A stretch of 64,000 bases of DNA from Streptomyces marispadix (GCF_022524345.1 NZ_JAKWJU010000002.1:2418001-2482000); one strand, 5' to 3'. Numbered from the stretch's first letter, positions 36,487 through 46,030 are shown. Numbers and translations: made by a program. The notes: generated by a model from the sequence alone, not told the origin.

Positions 36487-37772
36487 CACACGGCTCCATT
36501 GGCGCTGTCGGACAGGGGACGGCTCAGCGGGCGTCCCAGGGGGTGGTCCAGGGGTGGCTCTGCGGTCACGGTGACCTCGCCGGGGCGCAGATCCGCGGGG
36601 CACGGCATCTCGCTGCCGGGGAGTTGCACCGCCGCCAGGCCATGTGCGACCGCCGATGCCAGGGCCTGTGGCCCTGCCCCACCGGCACCGAGGAAACCGG
36701 CGAGCGAGGCGTCCCCGGCTCCCACGTCGCTGCGTACGGGTACGGGGGCCGCGCTGCCGAAGTACGTACCGGTCGCGTCGACCAGCAACTGGCCGGTGGC
36801 TCCCAGACTGGCGAGCACGGTCCCGGCACCGGCACCGCGCAGATCCTCGGCCGCCTTCACGGCGTCGCCCACGGTGGCGAGGGGGCGGCCGACGGCTTCG
36901 GCGAGTTCGTGGGCGTTGGGTTTGACCACGTCCGGCCGCTCGCGCAGCGCGGCGGACAGGGCGGGCCCAGAGGTGTCGAGGGCGATGCGTACGCCCTGCC
37001 GGTGGGCGCGGGCGACGAGTCCCGCGTACCAGGCGGGTGCGAGGCCACGGGGGAGGCTGCCGCTGCACACGATCCAGGAGGCCCCGGCTGCGGGACCGCG
37101 ACCGGCACGACCAGTGCCGGCACCGCTTCCGCTCTCGGCAGCGCCCCCGTGTCCGGCCTCGGCATCCGCTCCGTGTCCGGCCTCGGCATCCGCTCCGCGT
37201 CCGGCCTCGGCAACGGCTCCGGCACCGGCGGCGCGTTCGCCTGCCGCCTCCAGCAGAGCCTCGGCCTCCTCGGGGCTGATCTCCGGGCCGGGAGCGTTGA
37301 TCTTGGTGAGGCTGCCGTCTGGCTCGGCCAGCGAGATGTTGACCCGGGTCGATTCCCGTACGGGCACGCCCGCCACCTCGATGCCCCGGCGCTCCAACAG
37401 CCGGGCGAGCAGGGCGCCTTCGGGCCCGCCGAGCGGCAGGACGGCGACGGTGGCAAGCCCGGCGGCGGCCAGGGCACGTGAGACGTTGACGCCCTTGCCG
37501 CCGGGGTCGACGCGGTCGGCGTCGGCACGCAGCACCGCTCCTCGGGCGAGCCCGGCGATCTCGTACGTACGGTCCAGGCTGGGGTTCGGGGTGACGGTGA
37601 CGACGGTGCCGGGCGTCCTGCCGTGGCCACCGGCCGCTGGGCGCCCCACGGCCGTGCCCGTGCCGGCTCCTGTGCCTGTGCTCATCCCGGTGCCTATTCG
37701 TCCGCCGCCCTGCCCACCGCTGTGTCCGCCGCTGTGTCCACCGGCCCGTCCACCGACCTGTCCGCCGCTCAT
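36486..37772 (-). CDS. fruK: 1-phosphofructokinase
   Basis: A PfkB-family kinase converting fructose-1-phosphate to fructose-1,6-bisphosphate. Motifs: VVTVTPNPSLDRTYEIAGLA, DPGGKGVNVSRALAAAG (first PfkB signature), ASWIVCSGSLPRGL and VRSDVGAGDASLAGFLGAGG (second signature with the catalytic Asp). At 428 residues it is over 100 longer than normal because of a Gly/His/Thr-rich N-terminal stretch of about 55 residues and an internal AEAGHGAD repeat. The ATG at 37772 overlaps the regulator's TGA as ATGA. It works directly with fruA. Confidence 0.93.
37148..37219 (-). repeat. Three 24-bp tandem repeats inside fruK
   Basis: Units starting at 37148, 37172 and 37196 are nearly identical (core GTCCGGCCTCGGCATCCGCT) and encode the eight-residue repeat GADAEAGH. 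The period is a multiple of three, so copy-number change keeps the frame. Confidence 0.85.
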
Positions 37773-38530
37773 ACGCACCTGACCTCCGGCCCCTTGCTCT
37801 CGACGGCACGGGCGGCGTCCGCGTCGAGGCCGGTGTCGGTGATGACCAGGTCGACGTCGCCGAGGCCGCCGAAGCGGGCGAAGTGCGCACGCCCGTACTT
37901 GCTGGAGTCGGCGAGCAGCACCACCCTGCGCGCCGCCGCGATCAACGTGCGCTTGACCGCTGCTTCAGCCAGATCGGGGGTGGTGAGTCCGCCTTCCACG
38001 GAGAAGCCGTTGGTGGCGAGGAAGAGGAGGTCGGCGTTGATCTCGCCGTAGGTACGCAGGGCCCATGCGTCGACGGCGGCGCGGGTGCGGTGACGTACGC
38101 GTCCGCCGACGATGTGCAGATCGATCCCCGGGTGGTCGGCGAGCCTGGCGGCGAGCGGAAGTGCGTGGGTGACGACGGTGAACGAGGCGTCGACGGGGAT
38201 CGAGGCGGCGAGGCGGCCGGTCGTGGACCCCGCGTCGAGGAGAACGCTTCCGTCGGGCGGCAGTTCGTCGAGGGCGGCCCGTGCGATGCGGTCCTTCTCG
38301 CCGGGAGCCGAGGCCTCGCGCTCGTCCAGGTCGGGCTCGAAGTCGAGGCGGCCCGCGGGGATGGCACCGCCGTGCACACGCCGGATGGCGCCCGCCCTGT
38401 CGAGCGCCTTCAGATCACGCCGTACGGTCTCCGCCGTGACCTGGAACTCCCGCGCGAGCGACAGCACCTCCACTCGGCCCCGCTGCTGTGCGAGGCGGAG
38501 GATCTCCTGCTGACGCTCCGGTGCGTACAT
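37769..38530 (-). CDS. DeoR-family regulator of the fructose operon
   Basis: A 253-residue DeoR regulator. The HTH reads ERQQEILRLAQQRGRVEVLS then LAREFQVTAETVRRDLKALD and GAIRRVHGGAIP. The sugar-phosphate domain has SVLLDAGSTTGRLAASIP and LLFLATNGFSVEGGLTTPDL. I use ATG 38530 with GGGGA ahead of it rather than ATG 38551. It overlaps fruK by ATGA and so leads the operon. By family it should repress the fru genes and be released by a phosphosugar such as fructose-1-phosphate. Confidence 0.9.
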   Translation of the reverse strand: MYAPERQQEILRLAQQRGRVEVLSLAREFQVTAETVRRDLKALDRAGAIRRVHGGAIPAGRLDFEPDLDEREASAPGEKDRIARAALDELPPDGSVLLDAGSTTGRLAASIPVDASFTVVTHALPLAARLADHPGIDLHIVGGRVRHRTRAAVDAWALRTYGEINADLLFLATNGFSVEGGLTTPDLAEAAVKRTLIAAARRVVLLADSSKYGRAHFARFGGLGDVDLVITDTGLDADAARAVESKGPEVRCV

Positions 38531-38589
38531 GTGTCCCCGGTTCCGTTCCATGCCCGAACGTGTGACTCCGCGGGCACGCTACGACCAGA

Positions 38590-38624
38590 AGGGCTGGATG
38601 TAAACACACCTGGACACAAACGGG
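38590..38624 (-). promoter_or_regulatory. Candidate operator region of the fru operon
   Basis: An AT-richer stretch about 60-95 bases before the DeoR-type gene reads, on the minus strand, GTTTGTGTCC then AGGTGTGTTTACATCC, with two partially matching GTTTGTGT/GTGTGTTT blocks. DeoR repressors often bind such repeated half-sites. From here to 39123 I see no gene, only the hairpin at 38847. Confidence 0.35.
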
Positions 38625-38846
38625 CATGCACGGGCTCCTATGCAGACACGTTCGGACCCTCTTCCAGGGCGCCCAAGCGCCAGGGGCGCCCCCCAGGCCG
38701 GGCAAGGCCGGGCGGGTCAAGGCAGGGAACCGCCGGAGACGGGCGCAACCGTTCCCAGCCGCTGCCGGCGGTTCTCGGCAAGGGAGTTGGAGCCGGATAG
38801 CACACAGGACAAGCCAGAGCAGACACCGGCCGACCCGGGCATGAGA

Positions 38847-38880
38847 GAGTCCCGGCGCTCGGGGGAGGGCACCGGGACTC
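38847..38880 (-). terminator. Hairpin downstream of hrdD
   Basis: GAGTCCCGG and CCGGGACTC form a perfect 9-bp stem with a 16-base loop, 240 bases past the hrdD stop. It may terminate hrdD or shield the fru operon promoter region. There is no strong T tract. Confidence 0.45.
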
Positions 38881-39123
38881 GTCCTGGGAGCGGCCATGGA
38901 AGCCGCCGATCACTGCGCGCTCTTCGTATGACGCCGGGCCCGTGCACTCCACGGACCCCGCCGACCCCACTGGCTCGCTGGCTCTCGCTGACCGCAGCGG
39001 ATGAGTGCGCTCGTCCTGTTGTTCCGCGTGCTTCTGTGCTGCTCGTACTGCTGCCTCTGCTCGTCCTGCCGTTCTGCTGCCCCCTGCGGCGCGGCTCCGC
39101 GAGCACCCCGCCCCGCGTGCCGG

Positions 39124-40140
39124 TCAGGCCGCCGCGTCGAAGCCGGTGTCCGAGGCGAGCTTCTTCAGCTCCAGCAGCGCGTGCTTCTCGATCTGCCGGA
39201 TGCGCTCACGCGTCAGGCCGTGCTGCTTGCCGACCTCGGTCAGCGTGCGCTCACGCCCGTCGACCATGCCGTAGCGCGCCTTGATGATCGACGCGGTACG
39301 GGAGTCGAGACGGCCGATGAGCCCGTCCAGCTCCTCGCGGCGCAGCAGCGTCAGCACCGACTGCTCCGGCGAGGCCGCGGAGGTGTCCTCCAGCAGGTCG
39401 CCGAACTGCGTCTCGCCCTCGTCGTCGACGGACATGTTCAGGCTGACCGGGTCGCGTGCCCAGTCCAGTACGTCGATGACGCGCTCGGGCGTGGAGCTCA
39501 GCTCCGCCGCGACCTCCTCGGGCTCCGGCTCACGTCCGTGCTCCCTGTTGAACTCGCGCTGGACGCGACGGATACGTCCCAGCTCCTCTACGAGATGTAC
39601 GGGAAGCCGGATCGTCCGGGACTGGTCGGCGATGGAGCGCGTGATGGCCTGGCGGATCCACCACGTCGCGTACGTCGAGAACTTGAAGCCCTTGCGGTAG
39701 TCGAACTTCTCGACTGCGCGGACCAGGCCGGCATTGCCCTCCTGGATCAGGTCCAGCAGGGGCAGCCCGCTGCGCGGATAGCGCCTGGCGACTGCCACGA
39801 CGAGCCGCAGGTTGGAACGGATGAAGATGTCCTTGGCCCGCTCGCCCTCGGCGACGATCGCTTCCAGCTCCTCGCGGGTCGCGGTAGCACTCGCCGAGTC
39901 GGCGCTCAGCGGCTCCTCGTCCTTGTCCAGTATTCGCCGGGCGTAGACCCCGGCCTCGATGGCGAGGGACAGCTCGACTTCCTTTGCCGCGTCCAGCAGC
40001 GGTGTACGGGCGATCTCGTCGAGATACATGCCGACCAGGTCGCGGTCCGCGACTTCGCTGCCTGCGGCGCGAACACTGCTTGCCGTGTCAGTGGCACCGG
40101 TCGTGGTGGCCTGACGACGGGCGACGGCACGGGTTGCCAT
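39124..40140 (-). CDS. hrdD: Principal-like sigma factor HrdD
   Basis: A 338-residue sigma-70 group 2 factor. It starts MATRAVARRQATTTG, then region 1.2 DLVGMYLDEIARTPLLDAAK, region 2 SNLRLVVAVARRYPRSGLPL and LDLIQEGNAGLVRAVEKFDY then KGFKFSTYATWWIRQAITRS, region 3 RVQREFNREHGREPEPEEV, and region 4 LTEVGKQHGLTRERIRQIEK. The sequence closely matches my memory of S. coelicolor HrdD (SCO3202), including the C-terminal LASDTGFDAAA. HrdD is a non-essential relative of HrdB. The ATG at 40140 is used. A SigR-type promoter lies about 85 bases upstream. Confidence 0.95.
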   Translation of the reverse strand: MATRAVARRQATTTGATDTASSVRAAGSEVADRDLVGMYLDEIARTPLLDAAKEVELSLAIEAGVYARRILDKDEEPLSADSASATATREELEAIVAEGERAKDIFIRSNLRLVVAVARRYPRSGLPLLDLIQEGNAGLVRAVEKFDYRKGFKFSTYATWWIRQAITRSIADQSRTIRLPVHLVEELGRIRRVQREFNREHGREPEPEEVAAELSSTPERVIDVLDWARDPVSLNMSVDDEGETQFGDLLEDTSAASPEQSVLTLLRREELDGLIGRLDSRTASIIKARYGMVDGRERTLTEVGKQHGLTRERIRQIEKHALLELKKLASDTGFDAAA

Positions 40141-40190
40141 GCGTGCTCCCTTGCGAGTGGACTCAATCAAACTGGTCGGTGGCTTTGGTC

Positions 40191-40209
40191 GGGCACTCGT
40201 CGGGTGCCC
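40191..40209 (-). other. Hairpin in the hrdD 5' leader
   Basis: GGGCACTCG and CGGGTGCCC can pair tightly within the predicted leader between the SigR-type promoter and hrdD. It may influence the mRNA, though the loop is very small. Confidence 0.4.
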
Positions 40210-40224
40210 CCATCCGTAGGAATC

Positions 40225-40250
40225 AACGAGCGGAAACCGGACTTAATTCC
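40225..40250 (-). promoter_or_regulatory. SigR-type promoter of hrdD
   Basis: On the minus strand GGGAAT (GGAAT at 40250-40246) is followed by exactly 18 bases and GTT (40227-40225), the consensus GGAAT-N18-GTT of the thiol-oxidative-stress sigma factor SigR. hrdD is a known SigR target in S. coelicolor. Between here and wrbA (40972) I see no gene, only GC-rich spacer. Confidence 0.85.
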
Positions 40251-40971
40251 CAACCGCCGCGTCATTTTCCTGATCATGCAGTACCCTGCCCGGCCACGTC
40301 GGCGGACGAGCTGCGGAGACGACCCTGGAGGCACGTTCTGAGCGGGCGCCGGAGGAGTATCCGATGCGCCTGCGCGGCACTCGCACGAGTTCGCGAGGCG
40401 AGCCGTCCGCCGTCTTCGGCGCCGTTCGTCATGCCCGCTGAGCAGCGGCATGACTGACTGCTCTCCCTCCTAGAGACGACTCGGAGGGGCGGTTGGTTGC
40501 GCGAGTGACCCGGCTCATAGGGACGAAGAGCGGTCAACGGCCGTTCCCCGTACGGGCGCGGGGTGCCACCGGGCCGTTAACCGGAAGCGGCGGACCCGCA
40601 TCCGGCCAATCTCGCTCCGCCTCGCCGCCGAAGTCGCCCACTACGCAACGTAGGTACGTAACGACGCGGCGCCGGGGCCTGACAGCTGCCCTGTGGCGAT
40701 CAACGCCGCACGCCCCACGTCGAATTCCCCGACCAGGAGCCCGGACGAGTCCCCCCTCCCCCGTCCTTCCCCCCACCCTTCGCCCGCCCTTTCCCCGCGC
40801 TCCGCCTGCACTTCCGCCTGTGCCCCGCATCACAGAGGCTCACCAGTGATTCACTGTCCCCGGTGGGTAGTTGCGGCTTCAACGACCTCTCGTTCAGGGA
40901 GGACGCGTAAGAGGCGCGTGCCCGTGGCACCGCAACACAGCGAAAACGCAAGTCACTTGGACAGGAGTTCC

Positions 40972-41620
40972 ATGATCACCCCGACACCGGCAGACTCCGG
41001 CTCCGCGCAGCTCAAGGTCGCCGTCGTCTACTACTCCTCGACCGGTACCGTCGCCGCCCTCGCCAGGGAGATCAGCGAGGCCGCGGACGGAGAAGGCCGG
41101 AGCCGAAGTCCGCCTGCGCCGCGCGCCCGAGCTGGCGCCGCAGTCCGCCGTCGAAGCCAACCCCGCCTGGGCCGAGCACCAGCGGGCCGCTGCCGCGATA
41201 CCCGAGGCCCTGCCCGGCGACATCGAATGGGCCGACGCCGTCCTCCTCGGTACGCCGACCCGCTTCGGCAACGTCTCCTCGCAGCTCAAGCAGGTCCTCG
41301 ACCAGCTCGGCGGGCTGTGGGCGGAGGGCAAGCTGGCCGACAAGGTCTACAGCGGATTCACTTCCTCCGCGACCGTGCACGGCGGTCAGGAGTCGACCCT
41401 GCTCGCCCTGTACAACACCGTTCACCACTTCGGTGGCCTGATCGTCGCCCCCGGCTATACCCACCCGTCGAAGTTCGCCGACGGCAACCCCTACGGCACG
41501 TCACACGTCGACGCCCAGGGCGACAAGCCGGTGGACGAGACGGCCCGTCAGGCCGCGCGGATACAGGCCGAGCGCGTCGTGAGGATCGCCAGTGCGGTCA
41601 AGGCCGGGCTCGCCGCCTGA
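40972..41620 (+). pseudogene. wrbA: NAD(P)H:quinone oxidoreductase WrbA, broken by a 4-bp duplication
   Basis: The flavodoxin start LKVAVVYYSSTGTVAALARE then ISEAA lies in one frame and the rest in the next frame: KAGAEVRLRRAPELAPQSAV, AVLLGTPTRFGNVSSQLKQV, LADKVYSGFTSSATVHGGQE and STLLALYNTVHHFGGLIVAP, all typical of WrbA. The frame shifts +1 at a tandem CGGA-CGGA (41084-41091). Removing one copy restores EAAEKAGAE. The intact enzyme would be about 214 residues, reduce quinones with FMN, and resist oxidative stress. A GGAG precedes the ATG. It is either a real loss or a sequence error; everything else is intact. Confidence 0.88.
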
Positions 41621-41953
41621 CGCACCATCCGACGTAAAGGCGCAAGCTCCCGGTAGCCGCCGGGAGTCGACATCCGCCGGGAGTCGACAGCCACCGGGAG
41701 TCGACGGACCTGACGGCTCGTAACCCCGCGGCAGGCGCACCCCGGCGCTCACCGGCACCGCTCCCCCTCCCCGTACAGCCAGGTGGCGGATGCCGGGCGC
41801 CGGGCGCCGGGGCGCCGCCCGCCAGTGGACTGGACCCATGGAACTTCCGCGCGGCGTCTGGTCCTCCCTCCGGACCGCTGCAACGATGTGCGCTCCCGTA
41901 TGCCCGTAAGCCCGTATGACCGGGCCATGCGGCCCCGTGTGAGGAGCACTCAT

Positions 41954-43786
41954 ATGCAGCAGACGCCGCCCACGCAGTCCACCACCCGCAGACAAGTCCT
42001 CGCCGGAGCAGCCGGGGCAGCCGGTCTCGCCGCGGGCTTCGCCCTTGCCGCCGGTACGGCGCACGCGGCCACGCCCGGCGAAGACGAACGAATCCGGCGC
42101 ACGGCCCGCGCGCTGCTGCGCCGGATGTCGCTGAAGGAGAAGATCGGGCAGCTCTTCGTCGTCGAGGTATACGGCAAGACGGCGGACTCCTCACACGCCA
42201 AGAACGAGGAGCTGTACGGAGTTTCGACTCCGGCGGAGGTCGTCGCAAAGTACCGTCCGGGCGGCGTCATCTACTTCGACGCCCGCCGCGGCCCCGACAA
42301 CCTCAAGTCCCCGCGCCAGGTCGCCGGACTCTCCAACGGGCTTCAGCGCGCGGCCCTTCGCACCGGCGCCCGCATCCCGCTGCTGGTCTCCGTCGACCAG
42401 GAAGGCGGCAGCGTCGTCTACCGCATGCTGGAGCCGGCAACTCAGCTTCCGGGCAACATGGCGCTGGCGGCGGGCCGTTCACGTGCCGACGTACGCCGGT
42501 CCTCCGAGATCATCGGCACCGAACTGGCCGCGATGGGCATCAACCAGAACTACGCGCCCGTCGCCGACGTCAACATCAACCCGGACAACCCCATCATCGG
42601 CGTGCGCTCCTTCGGCTCCGACCCGGACCTGTGCTCCGAACTGGTCGCCGAGTCCGTACGCGGCTACCACCGCGGCGAAGTGGCGAGCGCGGCAAAGCAC
42701 TTCCCCGGCCACGGCGACACCGACGTCGACAGCCACACCGGCCTGCCCGTCATCAAGCACTCGCGCGAGGAGCTGGAGAGGACCGACCTGCCGCCCTTCC
42801 GCGCTGCCATCGCACAGGGCGTCGACACGATCATGACGGCACACATCGTCGTACCGTCACTGGACTCCAGCGGCGTCCCCGCGACCATGTCGAAGGCCAT
42901 CGTGACCGGGCTGCTCCGCGAGGAGCTGGGCTTCGACCGCCTGATCGTCACCGACGCGCTCGACATGGGCGGCGCCACCGAGGACTTCCCGCCTGACGTC
43001 GCACCCGTGAGGGCCCTCAAGGCAGGCTGCGACCAGCTCGTGCTCGCGCCGAAGGCGGACACCGCGCACGCCGCCGTGCGGAAGGCCGTCGACAGCGGCG
43101 AGGTGTCCCGCGACCGGCTCGACGCCTCGGTGCTGCGCATCCTCGAACACAAGCTGCGTAACGGCCTGTTCCCCCGCCCCTACGTCGACGAGGACCGCGC
43201 CGACCGGGTCGTCGGCAGCCGCCGCCACACCGCGGACGCCGCCGCCATCACCGACCGCACGATCACCCTCGTACGCAACGAGGACGGCACGCTGCCCCTC
43301 TCCGCGGCGGCCCGCAACGTCCTGGTGACCGGCTGGGACACCGACCAGGTCGGCATCCTCGCCCGCACGGTCGCGGCACGTGCACGCCAGAAGGCCACCG
43401 CACTGGCCACCGGTGCCACGCCCGGCACGGAGAAGATCGAGGAGGCCGTCACCGCCGCGAAGGAGCACGATGTGACGGTCGTGCTGACGAACGCCGCCGC
43501 GTCCGCCAAGGACAAGGGCGCGGCACAGGCCGACCTGGTGAAGGCGCTGGTGAAGACCGGCAAACCGGTGGTCGCGGTCGCGGTGCGCAACGCGTACGAC
43601 ATCCGCCGCTTCCCCGACGTGCCCGCCTATCTGGCCACCTTCTCCTACGGGAAGCCGTCGCTGGCGTCCGTCGTGAGGACCCTGTACGGCGACGTCGACC
43701 CGGGCGGCAGGCTCCCCGTCTCCGTTCCCGCGCTCGACGAGGGGGACGGGACGCTCTACGAATACGGGCACGGCCTGAGCTACTGA
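41954..43786 (+). CDS. Secreted glycoside hydrolase family 3 protein (beta-N-acetylhexosaminidase, NagZ-like)
   Basis: A 610-residue exported enzyme. A Tat signal TTRRQVLAGAAGAAGLAAGF ends near AHA at about residue 37. The GH3 barrel contains LLVSVDQEGGSVVYRM, the NagZ signature AKHFPGHGDTDVDSHTGLP with the His-Asp acid/base pair, and the nucleophile Asp in LIVTDALDMGGATED. A C-terminal GH3 domain follows, ending with DPGGRLPVSVPALDEGDGTL. It probably removes N-acetylglucosamine from cell-wall fragments or chitin oligomers. ATG 41954 has GAGGAG about 8 bases ahead. It is separated from the next gene by a 280-base region with regulator boxes. Confidence 0.92.
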   Translation: MQQTPPTQSTTRRQVLAGAAGAAGLAAGFALAAGTAHAATPGEDERIRRTARALLRRMSLKEKIGQLFVVEVYGKTADSSHAKNEELYGVSTPAEVVAKYRPGGVIYFDARRGPDNLKSPRQVAGLSNGLQRAALRTGARIPLLVSVDQEGGSVVYRMLEPATQLPGNMALAAGRSRADVRRSSEIIGTELAAMGINQNYAPVADVNINPDNPIIGVRSFGSDPDLCSELVAESVRGYHRGEVASAAKHFPGHGDTDVDSHTGLPVIKHSREELERTDLPPFRAAIAQGVDTIMTAHIVVPSLDSSGVPATMSKAIVTGLLREELGFDRLIVTDALDMGGATEDFPPDVAPVRALKAGCDQLVLAPKADTAHAAVRKAVDSGEVSRDRLDASVLRILEHKLRNGLFPRPYVDEDRADRVVGSRRHTADAAAITDRTITLVRNEDGTLPLSAAARNVLVTGWDTDQVGILARTVAARARQKATALATGATPGTEKIEEAVTAAKEHDVTVVLTNAAASAKDKGAAQADLVKALVKTGKPVVAVAVRNAYDIRRFPDVPAYLATFSYGKPSLASVVRTLYGDVDPGGRLPVSVPALDEGDGTLYEYGHGLSY

Positions 43787-43919
43787 GGCTCCGGCGCAGG
43801 GCGGTCGAGCCGCGGCCCCCGGCTGGAGCGAGCACATCCCGGGCAGCGCCCCGTCCCCTCGCGGGCGGGGCGCTGACCTGTGTGCGGGACTCGGCATGGG
43901 CGGGGCTCTCGGCGCGGTA

Positions 43920-43933
43920 GGGACCTGCGGCCC
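43920..43933 (+). promoter_or_regulatory. DosR/OsdR-like box 1 before the Acg-like gene
   Basis: GGGAC-CTGC-GGCCC, a 5-4-5 near-palindrome with the geometry of the mycobacterial DosR core GGGACT-WW-AGTCCC. Seven bases separate it from a second copy, as DosR boxes are often paired. Confidence 0.5.
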
Positions 43934-43940
43934 CTCATCG

Positions 43941-43954
43941 GGGCCGACCGGCCC
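43941..43954 (+). promoter_or_regulatory. DosR/OsdR-like box 2 before the Acg-like gene
   Basis: GGGCC-GACC-GGCCC, with both outer half-sites perfectly complementary. It ends about 115 bases before the nitroreductase start. Confidence 0.55.
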
Positions 43955-44067
43955 TCTGCCCCGCACGGCGGCGGCAGGAGCCTGGCGAGTGGGACGGGGT
44001 CGTTCCGTGGCCCGCGTCCAGCATCCCGAGAACGCCGTCTACAAGGAACCGCAGGGAGCCAGTGCCC

Positions 44068-45231
44068 ATGCCTTCCGCCTCATCCCCTCGCGGCGAGGTG
44101 GTGGAGAATCTTGTCCGCGATGCGTGTATGGCACCGTCCATGCACAACGCACAGCCCTGGCGCTTCCGCTACAGCCGCGGAGGCGACTCGATCGAGCTGC
44201 GCGCGGTCCCCGAGCGGGCCGTGCCGCACGCCGACCCCGAGCTGCGGGCACTCCATCTCGGCTGCGGCGCCGCCCTGTTCAATCTGCGGGTGGCCGCACA
44301 GAGCGCCGGCTTCCGGCCCGTAGTGACGCTGCTGCCCGACCCGGACGACTGGCAGACCCTGGCGTCCGTCTCGCTGCGGGAGTCCGCCGGGACCGTCGAC
44401 TCGGGGCTGCCGCTTCTCTACAGGGCGATCTCGGAGCGCCGCACGAGCCGCTACCCCTTCGCCGAGCGCCCGATACCGCCCGCCCTCGCCAACCGCCTTG
44501 TCGAGCAGGCCCGTTCGGAAGGCGCACGGCTGGCGTTCCTCTCCGGCTGGCACCTGTCTCTCGTACTCGACGTGATCGAGGAGGCCGAACTCAGCGCCGG
44601 GCACGGCGGCGACCCGGACGAACGGCTCTGGGTCCGTACGGGCGTGAAGATCTCCGACGCGATCGCGGACGGGGTCCCCCACGACGGCCTCGGGCACCGC
44701 GAGGCCGACGGCAGGGCGCCCGTGAGCGACCTCGCCCACGGCAGGAGCGGCCTCGACACGGGCACGGACGCAGGTGCCGAGGCGAGCGGAGCGGGGCCGC
44801 ATACGGGGACGGAAGTCCCGGGTGCGGGCGAGCGCGGACCGGACATGAACGCGGGCACGAGCCGCCCGGGTACGGGTCCTCAGGGCGCCGTCCCTCAGGG
44901 CGCCGCCCCTCAGGGCGGGGTGCCGGGCGCGGGCGCGGGGGAGTTCGCGCAACTGCCCCATCTGGGGCTGCTCTGCACCGAGCACGACCACCCGGACGAC
45001 TGGCTGATGGCCGGGCAGGCCATGGAGCGGATGCTGCTCACGGCGACCCGGGAGGGTCTGGCCACGTCCTTCGCCACACAGGCGCTGGAACGCCCCGAAC
45101 TGCGCTGGCTGCTGCGCGACCCCGTATGGGGCTCCGGCCCCGTGCAGATGGTGGTCCGCCTGGGCTACGGCCCGCTGGACCCGGCGACACCGCGCCTGCC
45201 GCTGCGGGACGTACTGGAATTCGTGCCCTGA
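44068..45231 (+). CDS. Acg-family nitroreductase-fold protein (DosR-regulon type)
   Basis: A 387-residue FMN-fold protein of the Acg family (Rv2032/Rv3127-like), which is part of the mycobacterial dormancy regulon. Seen are NLVRDACMAPSMHNAQPWRF (the FMN-binding start), LHLGCGAALFNLRVAAQSAG, ISERRTSRYPFAERPIP and the close AGQAMERMLLTATREGLATS then FATQALERPELRWLLRD. Residues about 225-290 are a Gly/Thr/Ala-rich insertion built of short repeats. Start codons ATG 44068 and GTG 44062 are both possible. Two candidate OsdR boxes lie upstream. Acg proteins are thought to sequester FMN rather than catalyse nitroreduction. Confidence 0.88.
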   Translation: MPSASSPRGEVVENLVRDACMAPSMHNAQPWRFRYSRGGDSIELRAVPERAVPHADPELRALHLGCGAALFNLRVAAQSAGFRPVVTLLPDPDDWQTLASVSLRESAGTVDSGLPLLYRAISERRTSRYPFAERPIPPALANRLVEQARSEGARLAFLSGWHLSLVLDVIEEAELSAGHGGDPDERLWVRTGVKISDAIADGVPHDGLGHREADGRAPVSDLAHGRSGLDTGTDAGAEASGAGPHTGTEVPGAGERGPDMNAGTSRPGTGPQGAVPQGAAPQGGVPGAGAGEFAQLPHLGLLCTEHDHPDDWLMAGQAMERMLLTATREGLATSFATQALERPELRWLLRDPVWGSGPVQMVVRLGYGPLDPATPRLPLRDVLEFVP

Positions 45232-45329
45232 CCGAGCCGGGGCCCGCTGCCATGACCGAGCCCGGGCCGTGACCGAGCCCGGGCCGTGACCGGGCCCGTA
45301 CCGCGACCTGCGCGCGAGCCCGCCTCAGT

Positions 45330-45387
45330 CAGCCCTTCAAGCCCCTCAAGCCCGTCAATCCCCTCGAACCCTTCAAGCCCCTCAAGT
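45330..45387 (+). repeat. TCAAGCCC nonamer-type direct repeats
   Basis: Six or so imperfect copies of TCAAGCCCC/TCAATCCCC fill the short gap between the convergent Acg-like and Rv1733c-like genes. Just before them a GTGACCGAGCCCGGGCC unit is repeated. Confidence 0.65.
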
Positions 45388-45397
45388 CCTCGCGGCC

Positions 45398-45964
45398 TCA
45401 GTCGCGGCGGCTCCATCGCGGGCCGACCATCGCCCACTCCCGTTCCCACCCCCTGTCCCGTACGGCGTCCAGGCGCCGCCGTACCAGCCAGCCGGCGCTC
45501 GCCACGGCGAAGCAGGTGGCCACGGCGACGGCTCCGCCCGCGGCGCCGCTCTCCACGGCCACCTCGGTCGCGTCGGGCGGCGGCTCCTGGGGCATGCCAC
45601 GGCGGTCCAGCCACACCGGTGCATGTTCGCCGCGGCGGGTCCCGATCTCGACGGGTGCCCTTTCGGTACGGGTACGGCCGTCCGCAGTCGTCCAACTCAC
45701 CTCGGTGAGGACGGTGGGGTCGTCGGAGACCGTCGCGACCCCGTCCGTGGAGGGCGCGTCCTGGCGCAGCACCGCGGACGTCCGGTGGAGTCCCGGCTCG
45801 TCACGGAGGTTGCCCGCGACGGTGTCCGAGGCCATGGCCCCGGTGAGCGGCGCGGTCACCGTCATGACCACCGCGGCTGCCAGCCCCGCCCATGCCTCGG
45901 CACGGTCGGAGCGACGCCGGAGCGGATTCCTGCGCCAGCGCCACAGCCATCTCCTCGTCCTCAT
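45398..45964 (-). CDS. Rv1733c-like membrane protein
   Basis: A 188-residue protein with RTRRWLWRWRRNPLRRRSDR, then a first membrane helix AWAGLAAAVVMTVTAPLTGA, an external domain with TEVSWTTADGRTRTERAPVE and GEHAPVWLDRRG, and a second helix GGAVAVATCFAVASAGWLV before a short basic tail. This layout matches the Rv1733c family of the mycobacterial DosR regulon; Streptomyces members are common. The ATG at 45964 follows GAGGAG. It is divergent from the response-regulator gene, with candidate regulator boxes in the 210-base interval. Biochemical role unknown. Confidence 0.83.
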   Translation of the reverse strand: MRTRRWLWRWRRNPLRRRSDRAEAWAGLAAAVVMTVTAPLTGAMASDTVAGNLRDEPGLHRTSAVLRQDAPSTDGVATVSDDPTVLTEVSWTTADGRTRTERAPVEIGTRRGEHAPVWLDRRGMPQEPPPDATEVAVESGAAGGAVAVATCFAVASAGWLVRRRLDAVRDRGWEREWAMVGPRWSRRD

Positions 45965-46030
45965 GTGCCGACTCCTCACCGCGGCTGACCGGCCACGGGA
46001 GCGAGGTGATCTGCCGGGCGCGGCCTAAGG

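Noticed and set aside
40493..40849. A 118-codon plus-strand frame between hrdD and wrbA
   Set aside because: Pro/Arg/Ser-rich translation with no motif. The region is better explained as spacer and promoter DNA.
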